A DNA stretch of 63,314 nt, taken from contig SFIL01000003.1 of NCBI GenBank assembly GCA_004556205.1, positions 1-63,314 on the forward strand. The letters are read 5' to 3'. A model generated the notes under the pieces. That model was not told the DNA's origin and did not search any database. It saw only the letters and a program-made list of their open reading frames with translations. Every line of letters begins with the position of its first letter. The first letter of the stretch is position 1. The position numbers and the translations under genes were made by a program. The DNA comes from Clostridiales bacterium (GTDB lineage: Bacteria > Bacillota > Clostridia > Oscillospirales > Oscillospiraceae). Shown one piece after another: positions 8,255 to 16,841 of this stretch.

Positions 8255-8268
8255 CATTTCATTGTTTC

Positions 8269-9744
8269 TTACAGCGACTTGAGCAGTCCGGTCGCCTCGT
8301 TGAACTCGTTGATGAGTTCGTCCATTTCCTTAGCCTGCGCGTGGACGGCGTCCCAAGTGCCCTTCGTGTCGTACCACAGGGCGTTGAGCTCCTTGACATC
8401 GCGCGCCTGCTGCTCAACCCAAGTGTAATACTTGAGGTTATGGATACGCTTGCGATCCGCGTAGGTCAGCTCAAGCAGGTTGTCGGTCTTGAGGTTCAGC
8501 ATATGGAGGTTGTGATCGAGCGAAGCCTCATGTGCGTTATACTCGCCGTGCATCTGATCCAGCTCCTCGATACGGGACTGATACATCACAGCAGAGTCGG
8601 TCAGGACGGTCAGGAGAACGTCGTTCTCGGTCAGCTCGTAGTACTTCGCCATCTTGATGCAGCAGAGCATATTCGCAATGCCGGAAATGCCGAGCCAGCT
8701 CATCTTCTCAACCTGCTCGTCGCTCATGCCGAGAACTTCCTTCATGTACTGCTTGCCTTCGGGCTTGTTGAACAGGCGCAGCAGGCGCTGGCTGTCTTCG
8801 TCGTCAATAGCAATCGCCATGTCAGTGTTCTTGACGTTGTGGATCCAAGGAATGTGCTTGTCGCCGATGCCTTCGATGCGGTGGCCGCCGAAGCCGTTGT
8901 TGAGGATGGTCGGGCACTGGAGTGCTTCGCCGACAGCAACCTTAGCAGTGGGATAGTGATCCTTCAGGTAGTCGCCCGCGGACATCGTGCCGGCGGAGCC
9001 GGAGGTGAAGGCGCAGCCTGCCAGACGATCGTCCGGACGGCGGATGGACTCATAGACCTTTGCAAGAGCCTCGCCCGTAATGTTGTAGTGCCAAACGGGG
9101 TTGCCCATCTCTTCAAACTGGTTAAAGACCATAACGTCGGGACGCTGCTTCAGTTCCCAAGTCTTGTCGAAGATCTCCTTGACATTGGACTCGCAGCCGG
9201 GAGTGGCGATGATCTCGCCGGCGATGGTCTTGAGCCAGTCAAAGCGCTCCTTGGACATCTCTGCGGGCAGGATGGCGATGGAGTCGCAGGCAAGCAGCTT
9301 GGAGTTGAACGCGCCGCCGCGGCAGTAGTTGCCGGTGGAGGGCCAAACGGCCTTATGATATGTAGCATCAAACTGACCCGTAACAAGGCGCGGCACCAAG
9401 CAGCCGAAGGAAGCGCCAACCTTGTGGCAGCCGGTCGGGAACCACTTGCCGACCATCGCGACGATGCGGGCCTTAACGCCGGTCAGCGCAGACGGGAACT
9501 CGATGTAGTTCGGGGTCTCTTGGAACAGGCCGCCGGACTCCTTTGCCTCATTCTTCCAAGTGACACGGAAGAGGTTGACGGGATCGACGTCCCAAAGGCC
9601 GGTGTGGGTGAGCTTTTCCTTAATCTTCTCAGGGACAAGCTCGGGGTTCTGCATCTGTGCGAACGTCGGGATGATGATGTTGTTTTCCTTTGCCTTTTGG
9701 ATGTTGTGTGCAAGGCCTTCCTTGTTGATGCGAAGATCAATCAT
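8269..9744 (-). CDS. PLP-dependent fold-type II enzyme of the ygeY/ygeW module
   Basis: A 491-residue enzyme of the tryptophan-synthase-beta/cysteine-synthase fold. The likely PLP lysine is in PTGCHKVGAS (K108), with PSTGNYCRGGA as the phosphate/carboxylate loop (136–142) and CAFTSGSAGTMSAGDYL near residue 240. It is longer than diaminopropionate ammonia-lyase (YgeX, about 400 residues) and does not look like it, yet it sits where ygeX would be: next to the regulator and opposite ygeY–ygeW–arcC. Clostridial relatives are annotated only as PLP-dependent proteins. A lyase releasing ammonia from an amino acid is a fair guess; the substrate is unknown. It follows the regulator gene with an 8-base overlap, so both are co-transcribed. 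Confidence 0.85.
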   Translation of the reverse strand: MIDLRINKEGLAHNIQKAKENNIIIPTFAQMQNPELVPEKIKEKLTHTGLWDVDPVNLFRVTWKNEAKESGGLFQETPNYIEFPSALTGVKARIVAMVGKWFPTGCHKVGASFGCLVPRLVTGQFDATYHKAVWPSTGNYCRGGAFNSKLLACDSIAILPAEMSKERFDWLKTIAGEIIATPGCESNVKEIFDKTWELKQRPDVMVFNQFEEMGNPVWHYNITGEALAKVYESIRRPDDRLAGCAFTSGSAGTMSAGDYLKDHYPTAKVAVGEALQCPTILNNGFGGHRIEGIGDKHIPWIHNVKNTDMAIAIDDEDSQRLLRLFNKPEGKQYMKEVLGMSDEQVEKMSWLGISGIANMLCCIKMAKYYELTENDVLLTVLTDSAVMYQSRIEELDQMHGEYNAHEASLDHNLHMLNLKTDNLLELTYADRKRIHNLKYYTWVEQQARDVKELNALWYDTKGTWDAVHAQAKEMDELINEFNEATGLLKSL

Positions 9745-10393
9745 TGTTTTTTCCTCCTGTTTTTACGTCTAAATAAGAATATAGGGTGTATTTGGATATG
9801 CCGAAATGACTTGCGATCTTGTCACCCGACTTGGTGATAAGCAGGGCGCCGTGATTGTTTAAGAAGCGAATGGCGCGAACCTTATCCTCCTTGGTCATCA
9901 AAGCGACAGGTTTTCCTACGAGACGATCGGATTGCTCGATGAGGTCGTCCAGCAGGTCGTTGACATTGTGTGTAATGCGGGCGGGAGTTTCCTGATCGTG
10001 GTTCATTGTTAAGGTCAGCGAATTCAATGCCTGCTCCGCCATCACGAGCGCAGAGATGTCGAAATTCACGCCGAAAATGGCGGCGACCTTCCCTTCGCTG
10101 TCAGGAATATAGACGGAGGTGGACTTGAGAAGCTTACCGTCCGGCGTACGCATCAGATAACAGAGATGATCCTCCGGACATAAGTCGTCCTTTCCGAGCT
10201 GTTCGAGAACTACCTGTGACGGACCGTCACCGAGCTTTCTTCCGCTGACATGACCGTTTTCGATCGCGATGATCGAATGGGACGTGCTGCAATCGGAAAT
10301 CTCATGCACAACAACCTCGCAGTTGCTCCCGAACTGGGCGGCAAGCGCCTTGGCAATACGGCACAGCGTCTCACGTTCGCTTTCCCTAAGCAT
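9737..10393 (-). CDS. YheO/DauR-like PAS-HTH transcriptional regulator
   Basis: A 218-residue protein with the two-part layout of the YheO family: an N-terminal PAS-like sensor (about 5–120; EVVVHEISD, GRKLGDGPS, STSVYIPD, FGVNFDIS) and a C-terminal HTH (about 165–212; KVRAIRFLNNHGALLITKSGDKIASHF ending ISKYTLYSYL). Relatives include DauR, which controls D-arginine catabolism in Pseudomonas, and regulators beside ygeXYW-type genes. The gene is divergent from ygeY and co-directional with the PLP enzyme, so it probably senses a pathway metabolite and controls both transcripts from the 10.4–10.5 kb promoter region. Confidence 0.85.
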   Translation of the reverse strand: MLRESERETLCRIAKALAAQFGSNCEVVVHEISDCSTSHSIIAIENGHVSGRKLGDGPSQVVLEQLGKDDLCPEDHLCYLMRTPDGKLLKSTSVYIPDSEGKVAAIFGVNFDISALVMAEQALNSLTLTMNHDQETPARITHNVNDLLDDLIEQSDRLVGKPVALMTKEDKVRAIRFLNNHGALLITKSGDKIASHFGISKYTLYSYLDVKTGGKNND

Positions 10394-10426
10394 ATATCCG
10401 CTCCTCTCCTTTCGTATTCTATCATT

Positions 10427-10454
10427 ATCATATCACAGATTCAGTAGAAATCAA
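10427..10454 (-). promoter_or_regulatory. Promoter of the regulator–PLP enzyme operon
   Basis: On the minus strand TTGATT and TATGAT are 16 bases apart, with TGTGA just before the -10 box; the regulator start follows about 35 bases downstream behind GGAGAGGAG. Confidence 0.5.
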
Positions 10455-10494
10455 TCTTTTTTCAAAAAAATTTTTAGGAATTATCAAAATTTGT

Positions 10495-10522
10495 TTGACA
10501 TCTGAAACAGATATGATAATAT
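10495..10522 (+). promoter_or_regulatory. Promoter of ygeY–ygeW–arcC with an operator in the spacer
   Basis: A consensus TTGACA (10495–10500) and TAATAT (10517–10522) are 16 bases apart. The spacer begins with the perfect inverted repeat ATCTG-AAA-CAGAT (10500–10512), a good place for a regulator to act. Confidence 0.6.
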
Positions 10523-10577
10523 AGAAGCAGAACCGCAGAAATCGCGGTGTGGAATGAATAATTTGGAGGGTATTTTC

Positions 10578-11972
10578 ATGGATTTTGAGGCAATCAAGAA
10601 AGCGGCGGAGGGCTACCGCGCAGACATGAGCCGTTTCCTGCGCGACATGATCGCCATCCCCAGCGAAAGCTGTGAGGAAGAGGGCGTCGTCATGCGCATC
10701 AAGGCGGAGATGGAGAAGCTCGGCTATGACAAGGTTGAGATCGACAAGCTCGGCAATGTCATCGGCTGGATGGGCAGCGGCGACAAGATCATCGCCATCG
10801 ACTCTCATATCGACACCGTCGGCATCGGCAATATCAACAACTGGGAGCATGACCCTTACAAGGGCTATGAGACCGACGAGATCATCTACGGTCGCGGCGG
10901 CTCCGACCAGGAGGGCGGCATGGCTTCCGCGACCTACGGTGCAAAGATCATGAAGGATCTGGGCCTCATCCCCGAGGGCTATAAGATCATGGTCGTCGGC
11001 TCCGTGCAGGAGGAGGACTGCGACGGTATGTGCTGGCAGTCCATCGTTAACGAATACTTCAACGGTCCCGAGGACGCACGCAATCAGATCGAGTTCGTCA
11101 TTTCGACCGAGCCGACTGACGGCGGCATCTACCGCGGTCACAGAGGCCGTATGGAAATCCGCGTCGATGTACACGGTGTCTCCTGCCACGGCTCCGCTCC
11201 CGAGCGCGGCGACAACGCGATTCACAAGATGGCAGAGATCATCGAGAACGTCCGCGACCTCAACGAGAATGACGCCGAAGAGGGCACCGAGATCAAGGGC
11301 CTTGTCAAGATGCTCGATCCGAAGTACAACCCCGAGCATTACGAAGACGCCCGTTTCCTCGGCAGAGGCACCTGCACCACCTCGCAGATCTTCTACACCT
11401 CTCCCTCCCGCTGCGCCGTGGCAGACTCCTGCGCGATCTCCATTGACCGCCGCATGACCGCCGGCGAGACCTACCAGTCCTGCCTGAAGGAGATTGAGGA
11501 TCTTCCCGCTTGCAAGAAGTATGCGAAGGACGTCAAGGTTTCTATGTATATGTATGACCGCCCCGCATGGAACGGTCACGTCTATGAGACGGAGTGCTTC
11601 TTCCCGACTTGGATCAACAAGGAATCCGCAGCCCATGTGCAGGCGCTTATCGACGCGCACCATGCACTTTGGGGTGAGGAGCGTCTCTATGCCGACGATA
11701 CCGCGAAGGAAAAGCGCGTCGGCCGTCCGCTGACCGACAAGTGGACCTTCTCCACCAACGGTGTCTCCATTCAGGGCCGCTATGGCATCCCCTGTGTCGG
11801 CTTCGGCCCCGGTGCGGAGTCCCAGGCACACGCCCCGAACGAGATCACTTGGAAACAGGACCTTGTTGTCTGCGCCGCCCTGTACGCCGCAGTTCCCGGT
11901 CTGTATAAGCCCGAAAATAAGATCACCGAAGCCGAGTTCCGTCAGGAGCTGACCGGCAACGACATCAAGTAA
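10578..11972 (+). CDS. ygeY: YgeY-type M20 family metallohydrolase
   Basis: A 464-residue M20 peptidase-fold enzyme. Metal ligands are visible: H77 and D79 in DSHIDTVG, D110 in GRGGSDQEGG, and E145/E146 in QEEDCDG. The dimerisation/lid region includes RGHRGRMEIRVDVHG and a late histidine in ESQAHAPNE. The family is named for a link with selenium metabolism and is part of the anaerobic purine-derived ureido/amide breakdown clusters of gut bacteria. It opens an operon with ygeW and arcC, which points to release of a carbamoylated intermediate. ATG 10578 is chosen over ATG 10554 because TTGGAGGG sits eleven bases before it. Confidence 0.9.
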   Translation: MDFEAIKKAAEGYRADMSRFLRDMIAIPSESCEEEGVVMRIKAEMEKLGYDKVEIDKLGNVIGWMGSGDKIIAIDSHIDTVGIGNINNWEHDPYKGYETDEIIYGRGGSDQEGGMASATYGAKIMKDLGLIPEGYKIMVVGSVQEEDCDGMCWQSIVNEYFNGPEDARNQIEFVISTEPTDGGIYRGHRGRMEIRVDVHGVSCHGSAPERGDNAIHKMAEIIENVRDLNENDAEEGTEIKGLVKMLDPKYNPEHYEDARFLGRGTCTTSQIFYTSPSRCAVADSCAISIDRRMTAGETYQSCLKEIEDLPACKKYAKDVKVSMYMYDRPAWNGHVYETECFFPTWINKESAAHVQALIDAHHALWGEERLYADDTAKEKRVGRPLTDKWTFSTNGVSIQGRYGIPCVGFGPGAESQAHAPNEITWKQDLVVCAALYAAVPGLYKPENKITEAEFRQELTGNDIK

Positions 11973-11996
11973 GATAAAAAAACGGAGGAAATTATT

Positions 11997-13096
11997 ATGA
12001 GCAAAACCGTAGAGCTTGCAAGACACCTCGAAACCCTGCACATCAACAATATGTACAAGTCCGACTTCTACTGGACTTGGGACAAGACCGACGACGAAAT
12101 CGACGCAATCTTCACCGTAGCAGACGCGCTGCGTGACCTGCGCGAGCGCAACAAGTCCACGAAGATCTTCAATTCCGGTCTCGGCATCTCCCTCTTCCGT
12201 GACAACTCCACCCGTACCCGTTTCTCCTTCGCCTCCGCCTGCAACCTCCTCGGTCTTGAGGAGCAGGTGCTCGACGAGAAGAAGTCTCAGATCGCCCACA
12301 TCAGAAGACCTTCATGGACGCCCTCGAAGAAGGCTACCGCGACGGTATCCTCGAGCAGCGCCCGACCCTTGTCAACCTGCAGTGCGATGTTGACCATCCG
12401 ACGCAGTGCATGGCGGATATGCTCCATGTCATCCACTATTTCGGCGGCGTAGAGAACCTGAAGGGCAAAAAGGTCGCCATGACTTGGGCATACTCCCCGT
12501 CCTACGGCAAGCCGCTGTCCGTCCCGCAGGGTGTCATCGGCCTGTTCACCCGCTTCGGCATGGATGTCACGCTGGCACATCCGGAAGGCTACGATGTCTT
12601 CCCAGAGGTTGAAGAGGTTGCCCGCAAGAACTGCGAGAAGTACGGCTCCAAGTTCCACAAGACCAACGATATGAAGGAAGCCTTCAAGGACGCCGATATC
12701 GTTTATCCGAAGTCCTGGGCACCGTTCAAGGCAATGGAAGAGCGCTCCGAGCTGTATGTCAAGGGCGACCAGAAGGGCATCGACGAGCTGGAACAGCGCC
12801 TGCTTGCGCAGAACGCCGAGCATAAGGACTGGACCTGCTCCGAAGAGATGATGAAGCTGACGAAGGACGGCAAGGCGCTGTACCTGCACTGCCTGCCCGC
12901 CGACATCTCCGGTCTGAGCTGCCCCGAGGGCGAGGTTGACAACTCCGTCTTCGACCGTTATCTTGTTCCGCTGTATAAGCAGGCTTCCTACAAGCCCTAT
13001 ATCATCGCTGCGATGATCTTCATGTCGCAGGTCAAGGATCCCGTCGGCACCCTGATGGCACTCGACGCCTCCGACAACAAGAGAAAGATGTTCTAA
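11997..13096 (+). pseudogene. ygeW: YgeW knotted carbamoyltransferase, disrupted by an internal deletion
   Basis: Two reading frames together make a YgeW-like carbamoyltransferase. The first frame carries the carbamoyl-phosphate loop FRDNSTRTRF and runs to KSQIAH (codon 101, ending at 12299). The second resumes near 12302 with QKTFMDALEEGYRDG and continues through VNLQCDVDHPTQ, MTWAYSPSYGKPLSVPQG and HCLPADISG to the stop. Compared with the family as I know it, about 33 residues (the GETVRETANM to GAGN segment) are missing and the frame is shifted, so a deletion of about 97–100 bases fits. The product should take a carbamoyl group to phosphate, feeding ArcC. It may be a genuine pseudogene or an assembly artefact; both flanks are otherwise well preserved. 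Confidence 0.85.
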
Positions 13097-13135
13097 AAAC
13101 AAGTTGGCAGTACAACTGCCCACTGCTAAAAATGC

Positions 13136-13167
13136 ACAGCGGAAGTATCCTCGGATGCTTCCGCTGT
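13136..13167 (+). promoter_or_regulatory. Hairpin in the ygeW–arcC gap
   Basis: A strong stem (ACAGCGGAAG with CTTCCGCTGT, extended by a few imperfect pairs) lies 22 bases before arcC and has no T-run. It may stabilise or process the mRNA, or act as a weak attenuator. A second small hairpin (GGCAGT-ACA-ACTGCC) lies just upstream. Confidence 0.5.
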
Positions 13168-13189
13168 AATAAAGTGAGGAAAAGAAATC

Positions 13190-14119
13190 ATGTCTAAAAG
13201 AATTGTGATCGCCCTCGGCGGCAACGCTTTGGGCAATACCCCGTATGAACAGCTCGCTCTCGTCACCGAGACGGCAAAGCCCATCGTCGATCTGATTGAG
13301 CAGGGCAACGAAGTCATCATTGCCCACGGCAATGGCCCGCAGGTCGGCATGATCAACCTTGGCATGGCAACGGCCGCCGAAGCAAAGGCAATTAAGTCCG
13401 ATATGCCCTTCCCCGAGTGCGGCGCGATGAGCCAAGGCTACATCGGCTACCATCTGCAGAACGCTATCGGCAACGAGCTTGCCGCGCGCGGGATCGTCAA
13501 GGATGTCGCCACGGTCGTGACGCAGGTGCTCGTTGATGAGAACGACCCTGCTTTCCAAAATCCCACCAAGCCCGTCGGCGCATTCTACGACAAGGAAACT
13601 GCTGACCGCATCGCGGCGGAAAAGGGCTATACCATGGTCGAGGACGCCGGCAGAGGCTACCGTCAGGTCGTCCCCTCCCCGAAGCCCATTGACGTCATTG
13701 AGAAGAACACCGTGAACGCGCTGATCAAGGACGGCTGCGTGGTCATCACGGTCGGCGGCGGCGGCATTCCCGTCGTACGCAGAGACGGCAAGCTTTACGG
13801 CACTCCCGCCGTCATCGACAAGGACTTCGCCTCCGCGAAGCTTGCCGAGCTGGTACATGCAGACGCGCTCGTCATTCTGACCGCCGTTGACCGCGTCTGC
13901 ATCAACTGGGGCAAGCCCAATCAGGAGAGCCTCAGTGAAATGAGCGTCGAGGAAGCCGAGAAGTACTGCGGCGAAGGTCATTTTGCCCCCGGCTCCATGC
14001 TGCCGAAAGTCAAGGCTGCGATCTCCTTCGCAAAGACCGGCGGTCAGGCGATCATTGCCTCGCTGGAAAACGCGGGCAAAGCCGTCAAAGGCGAATCCGG
14101 CACCATCGTACATCTTTAA
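13190..14119 (+). CDS. arcC: Carbamate kinase
   Basis: A 309-residue amino-acid-kinase-fold enzyme of standard length. Signatures are GGNALG at the N-terminus, AHGNGPQVG, VVPSPKP, VITVGGGGIPV, AVIDKDFASAKLAE and a C-terminal FAPGSMLPKVKAA. It makes ATP from carbamoyl phosphate, releasing ammonia and CO2. Placed after ygeY and ygeW, it would harvest ATP from a carbamoylated degradation product. arcA and arcB are absent, so this is not the arginine deiminase pathway. The start is preceded by GTGAGGAAA. Confidence 0.95.
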   Translation: MSKRIVIALGGNALGNTPYEQLALVTETAKPIVDLIEQGNEVIIAHGNGPQVGMINLGMATAAEAKAIKSDMPFPECGAMSQGYIGYHLQNAIGNELAARGIVKDVATVVTQVLVDENDPAFQNPTKPVGAFYDKETADRIAAEKGYTMVEDAGRGYRQVVPSPKPIDVIEKNTVNALIKDGCVVITVGGGGIPVVRRDGKLYGTPAVIDKDFASAKLAELVHADALVILTAVDRVCINWGKPNQESLSEMSVEEAEKYCGEGHFAPGSMLPKVKAAISFAKTGGQAIIASLENAGKAVKGESGTIVHL

Positions 14120-14131
14120 TACCATTCAAAA

Positions 14132-14166
14132 ACCGCCTCTCCGTCACATGCGCACGGAGAGGCGGT
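14132..14166. terminator. Bidirectional terminator between convergent operons
   Basis: A 13-bp GC-rich stem (ACCGCCTCTCCGT and its complement) with a 9-base loop is followed by CTTCTGTT on the plus strand and preceded by a short A-run that reads as T on the minus strand. Confidence 0.8.
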
Positions 14167-14175
14167 CTTCTGTTA

Positions 14176-15666
14176 TCAATCAATATCGCGAAGGACTTCT
14201 TCGGGCGGGTTATCAAGCTGGGACGGCGCGCGCATGATCTTATGGAAATACTTCAGCACCGTTGCATAATAGAAGCCATCCGTAGTGCGTTCATCACAGT
14301 TCATCACAAAATCTACATATCGCCGCGTGACAGGATTTCCCTCAGGGTCAAGCTCCGTCTTGCGATACTTTCTGCCAAAGGCAACAAACACAGGCAGATT
14401 GCCGAAGTTATAAAGGTGATGTACGACCGGCGGAATTCCAAGTGAACCCATTGAGGTGAAGATCACGGAGCCATGGAACGGGCTGAGCTCAGTCAGGAAT
14501 TTCGGCAGTTTCCCGAAATAATCTGCAACCTTTAAGCACCAAACAACGAATTTCAGGATAAGCCCGGGGAAACTTGCGAGCAGCGCCGCAAGATTGTCAA
14601 AGCTGCTGTCAAGCGGGGTATTTTTAACATCCTCAATCACCGCATTGAGCTTGTTATAAACATCCTCTGCTGTATCAGTCGTCGTAAGATGGAGCTTAAT
14701 GGTCGTGTCCGGCGCATCAACGCACATATCCTTCTTGACCGTCATAGTAAAGGCAATATCGTCATCGCGCTGATGTACTCTCTGGCCTGAGAAGAAACGG
14801 TTCAGTCCCGGATACTTTGCCACACAGCGCACATAGGCGGCAAGGAAGACATGCATCAGTCCAAAGTTCTTCAGCCCCTCGGCACGCTTCTTATGGATAT
14901 AGCGCTCAACGGCAGAGATTTCGATTGTATCTTTGATATTATTACAGGCATCGTTACGATCCGGCATGATATATCCCGCGACGACCGACATACCGTTGAT
15001 CGTACGAAGACGCCTTCCGTCCGCACGATCACCCCATGTGCGATGGTATTTCCCGTCATTAAACACACGCATCGCAAGTGTTGCAGCGGTTAATGAGCCG
15101 GCGAGAAGAACATTGGAGAGCTTATCAAACAGTTCATAAGTAGAGATTCTGCTGCATTCCGCTACGAAATCGTAGAGCAGAACCGCAAAGGGGAGCAGGG
15201 AGATAAGCTGCAGGATGAACACCTGACGAAATTTTCCCGTGACAAACAGGCGGTAGATCACATAAAACGCAAGATACAGAATCCAGCAAACGGCGACATA
15301 GCGTTTGTATTGGAACAGCGCATAGGCCCCTCCGACTAACCCGATCAGGCTCGGATCGGCGGCAAGGCGCAGATGCCAGTCAAGGGCGATCTGTGCAAAA
15401 TATACGCAGCCCCAAAACACGGGTTTTGAGATGCGGTAAAACTCCTTCGGTCCGCGCACAAGGACGATCTCCGCAATGCCGAGGGCAATCGCCATCGGCA
15501 GCACCTTTTGGAACCACACGTTGATGGTGGAAATCACCCGCGCTTCGCCGAAGCAGAGTGCCAAAATCTGCAGCACGAACGCGCCGATTGCCAGCAGTGC
15601 CGAGAGCCATGTCAAGGGATTCTTTCGGCTGACATAGTAGCGAATTGGTGAGTTTTGTTTGTTCAT
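14176..15666 (-). CDS. Membrane protein with a 2-oxoacid-dehydrogenase-acyltransferase-like domain
   Basis: A 496-residue protein. The N-terminal half has about five or six hydrophobic segments between residues 17 and 195. The C-terminal half (about 230–490) resembles the trimeric acyltransferase fold of E2 enzymes and chloramphenicol acetyltransferase: GMSVVAGYIMPDR early, SMGSLGIPPVVHH later, and a C-terminal NCDERTTDGFYYA then a PPEEV tail. The canonical DHRxxDG motif is altered to CDERTTDG, so the catalytic histidine appears to be missing. It is the last gene before the convergent arcC operon, 25 bases after capG, and could be a membrane acyltransferase or a non-catalytic relative tied to the polysaccharide locus. 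Function is unknown. Confidence 0.65.
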   Translation of the reverse strand: MNKQNSPIRYYVSRKNPLTWLSALLAIGAFVLQILALCFGEARVISTINVWFQKVLPMAIALGIAEIVLVRGPKEFYRISKPVFWGCVYFAQIALDWHLRLAADPSLIGLVGGAYALFQYKRYVAVCWILYLAFYVIYRLFVTGKFRQVFILQLISLLPFAVLLYDFVAECSRISTYELFDKLSNVLLAGSLTAATLAMRVFNDGKYHRTWGDRADGRRLRTINGMSVVAGYIMPDRNDACNNIKDTIEISAVERYIHKKRAEGLKNFGLMHVFLAAYVRCVAKYPGLNRFFSGQRVHQRDDDIAFTMTVKKDMCVDAPDTTIKLHLTTTDTAEDVYNKLNAVIEDVKNTPLDSSFDNLAALLASFPGLILKFVVWCLKVADYFGKLPKFLTELSPFHGSVIFTSMGSLGIPPVVHHLYNFGNLPVFVAFGRKYRKTELDPEGNPVTRRYVDFVMNCDERTTDGFYYATVLKYFHKIMRAPSQLDNPPEEVLRDID

Positions 15667-15691
15667 TGTTTCCCTCTCTTTCTGAGATTCA

Positions 15692-16840
15692 TCACTTTAT
15701 CGGCTTTCTCCAAACCATTCTATTGACGATCCCCGTATAAGAACGAATGAGCTTAACGACCTTATCCGACACATTTTGATCCAAATAATCCGGCACAGGA
15801 ATACCGAGATCACCGTTTTCATTCATCTCCACCGCAGTCTGCACTGCCTGCAGAACCTGCTCGGTAGTGATGCCCGCGAGGATGAAGTTCCCCTTTTCCA
15901 TTGCCTCGGGGCGTTCGGTGCTCGTACGAATGCAAACCGCCGGAAACGGCTTTCCGACAGACAGGAAAAAGCTCGATTCCTCCGGCAGTGTCCCGCTGTC
16001 CGAGACGACGGCAAACGCGCTCATTTGCAAGCGATTATAGTCATGGAATCCGAGCGGCTTACTGCGGCGGACGCGCGAATCAAAGACGAAGCCGCGCTGT
16101 TCAATGAACTTCGCACTGCGCGGATGACAGGAATAGAGGATCGGCATATCATACTGCTCTGCCATTGCATTGACCGCGCGCATCAAGGAAAAGAAGTTTT
16201 CCTCATTGTCGATGTTCTCCTCGCGGTGTGCAGACAGGAGAATGTACCTCCCCTGCTCCAGGCCGAGCCGCATCAGCACATCGGAAGCCTCGATCTGTGC
16301 CAAATTCTTCGACAACACCTCCGCCATCGGAGAGCCTGTGACATAGGTACGCTCCTTCGCAGTGCCCTCTGCGTTGAGATAGCGGCGGGCGTGCTCGGAA
16401 TAGCACAGATTCACATCCGAAATATGATCGACGATGCGGCGATTTGTCTCCTCCGGCAAGCATTCGTCAAAGCAGCGATTGCCCGCCTCCATATGGAAGA
16501 TCGGAATATGCAGCCGCTTTGCCGCAATCGCGGACAAGCAGGAATTGGTGTCTCCGAGGATCAGCAGCGCATCGGGTCGCTCCCTGGCCATCAATGCATA
16601 GGACTTTGCGATAATGTTTCCGATCGTCTCCCCGAGATCCGCACCGACCGCATCTAAATAAGCGTCGGGGGCGCGCAGTCCAAGCTCCTCGAAAAATATC
16701 TGATTCAGCTCATAATCGTAATTCTGTCCCGTATGCACCAAAAGCTGCTCAAAATAGCGGTCACATTTTTTGATTACCTCGGAAAGCCGGATGATCTCCG
16801 GTCTTGTTCCGACAATGGTCATCAGCTTCAGCTTTCCCAT
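15692..16840 (-). CDS. capG: Non-hydrolysing UDP-N-acetylglucosamine 2-epimerase family (CapG/FnlC-like)
   Basis: A 382-residue GT-B-fold epimerase. It begins with KLMTIVGTRPEIIRL and has LVHTGQNYDYELNQIFF, HMEAGNRCFDE, LLSAHREENID and SDSGTLPEES, the family's UDP- and sugar-binding elements. WecB-type enzymes turn UDP-GlcNAc into UDP-ManNAc; the CapG/FnlC branch acts on UDP-6-deoxy-HexNAc in UDP-L-FucNAc synthesis. The partner directly upstream is CapF, which favours the CapG role. The ATG at 16840 has GGAGG nine bases upstream and follows the capF stop by one base; an upstream ATG inside capF is less likely. Confidence 0.85.
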   Translation of the reverse strand: MGKLKLMTIVGTRPEIIRLSEVIKKCDRYFEQLLVHTGQNYDYELNQIFFEELGLRAPDAYLDAVGADLGETIGNIIAKSYALMARERPDALLILGDTNSCLSAIAAKRLHIPIFHMEAGNRCFDECLPEETNRRIVDHISDVNLCYSEHARRYLNAEGTAKERTYVTGSPMAEVLSKNLAQIEASDVLMRLGLEQGRYILLSAHREENIDNEENFFSLMRAVNAMAEQYDMPILYSCHPRSAKFIEQRGFVFDSRVRRSKPLGFHDYNRLQMSAFAVVSDSGTLPEESSFFLSVGKPFPAVCIRTSTERPEAMEKGNFILAGITTEQVLQAVQTAVEMNENGDLGIPVPDYLDQNVSDKVVKLIRSYTGIVNRMVWRKPIK

Positions 16841-16841
16841 C

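Noticed and set aside
8269..9744. Calling the PLP enzyme diaminopropionate ammonia-lyase (ygeX)
   Set aside because: Length and the residues around the PLP lysine do not match YgeX; only the genomic position does.
8341..9837. A 498-codon plus-strand open frame opposite the PLP enzyme
   Set aside because: No ribosome-binding site or domain; it is a shadow of the PLP enzyme gene.
10428..12299. A 623-codon open frame on the minus strand opposite ygeY
   Set aside because: It is the mirror of a strongly codon-biased gene; its translation has no recognisable motif, and ygeY has clear metal ligands, promoter and ribosome-binding site.
12287..14125. A 612-codon minus-strand open frame opposite ygeW and arcC
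   Set aside because: It crosses two well-identified genes and an intergenic hairpin and shows no domain; it comes from codon bias only.
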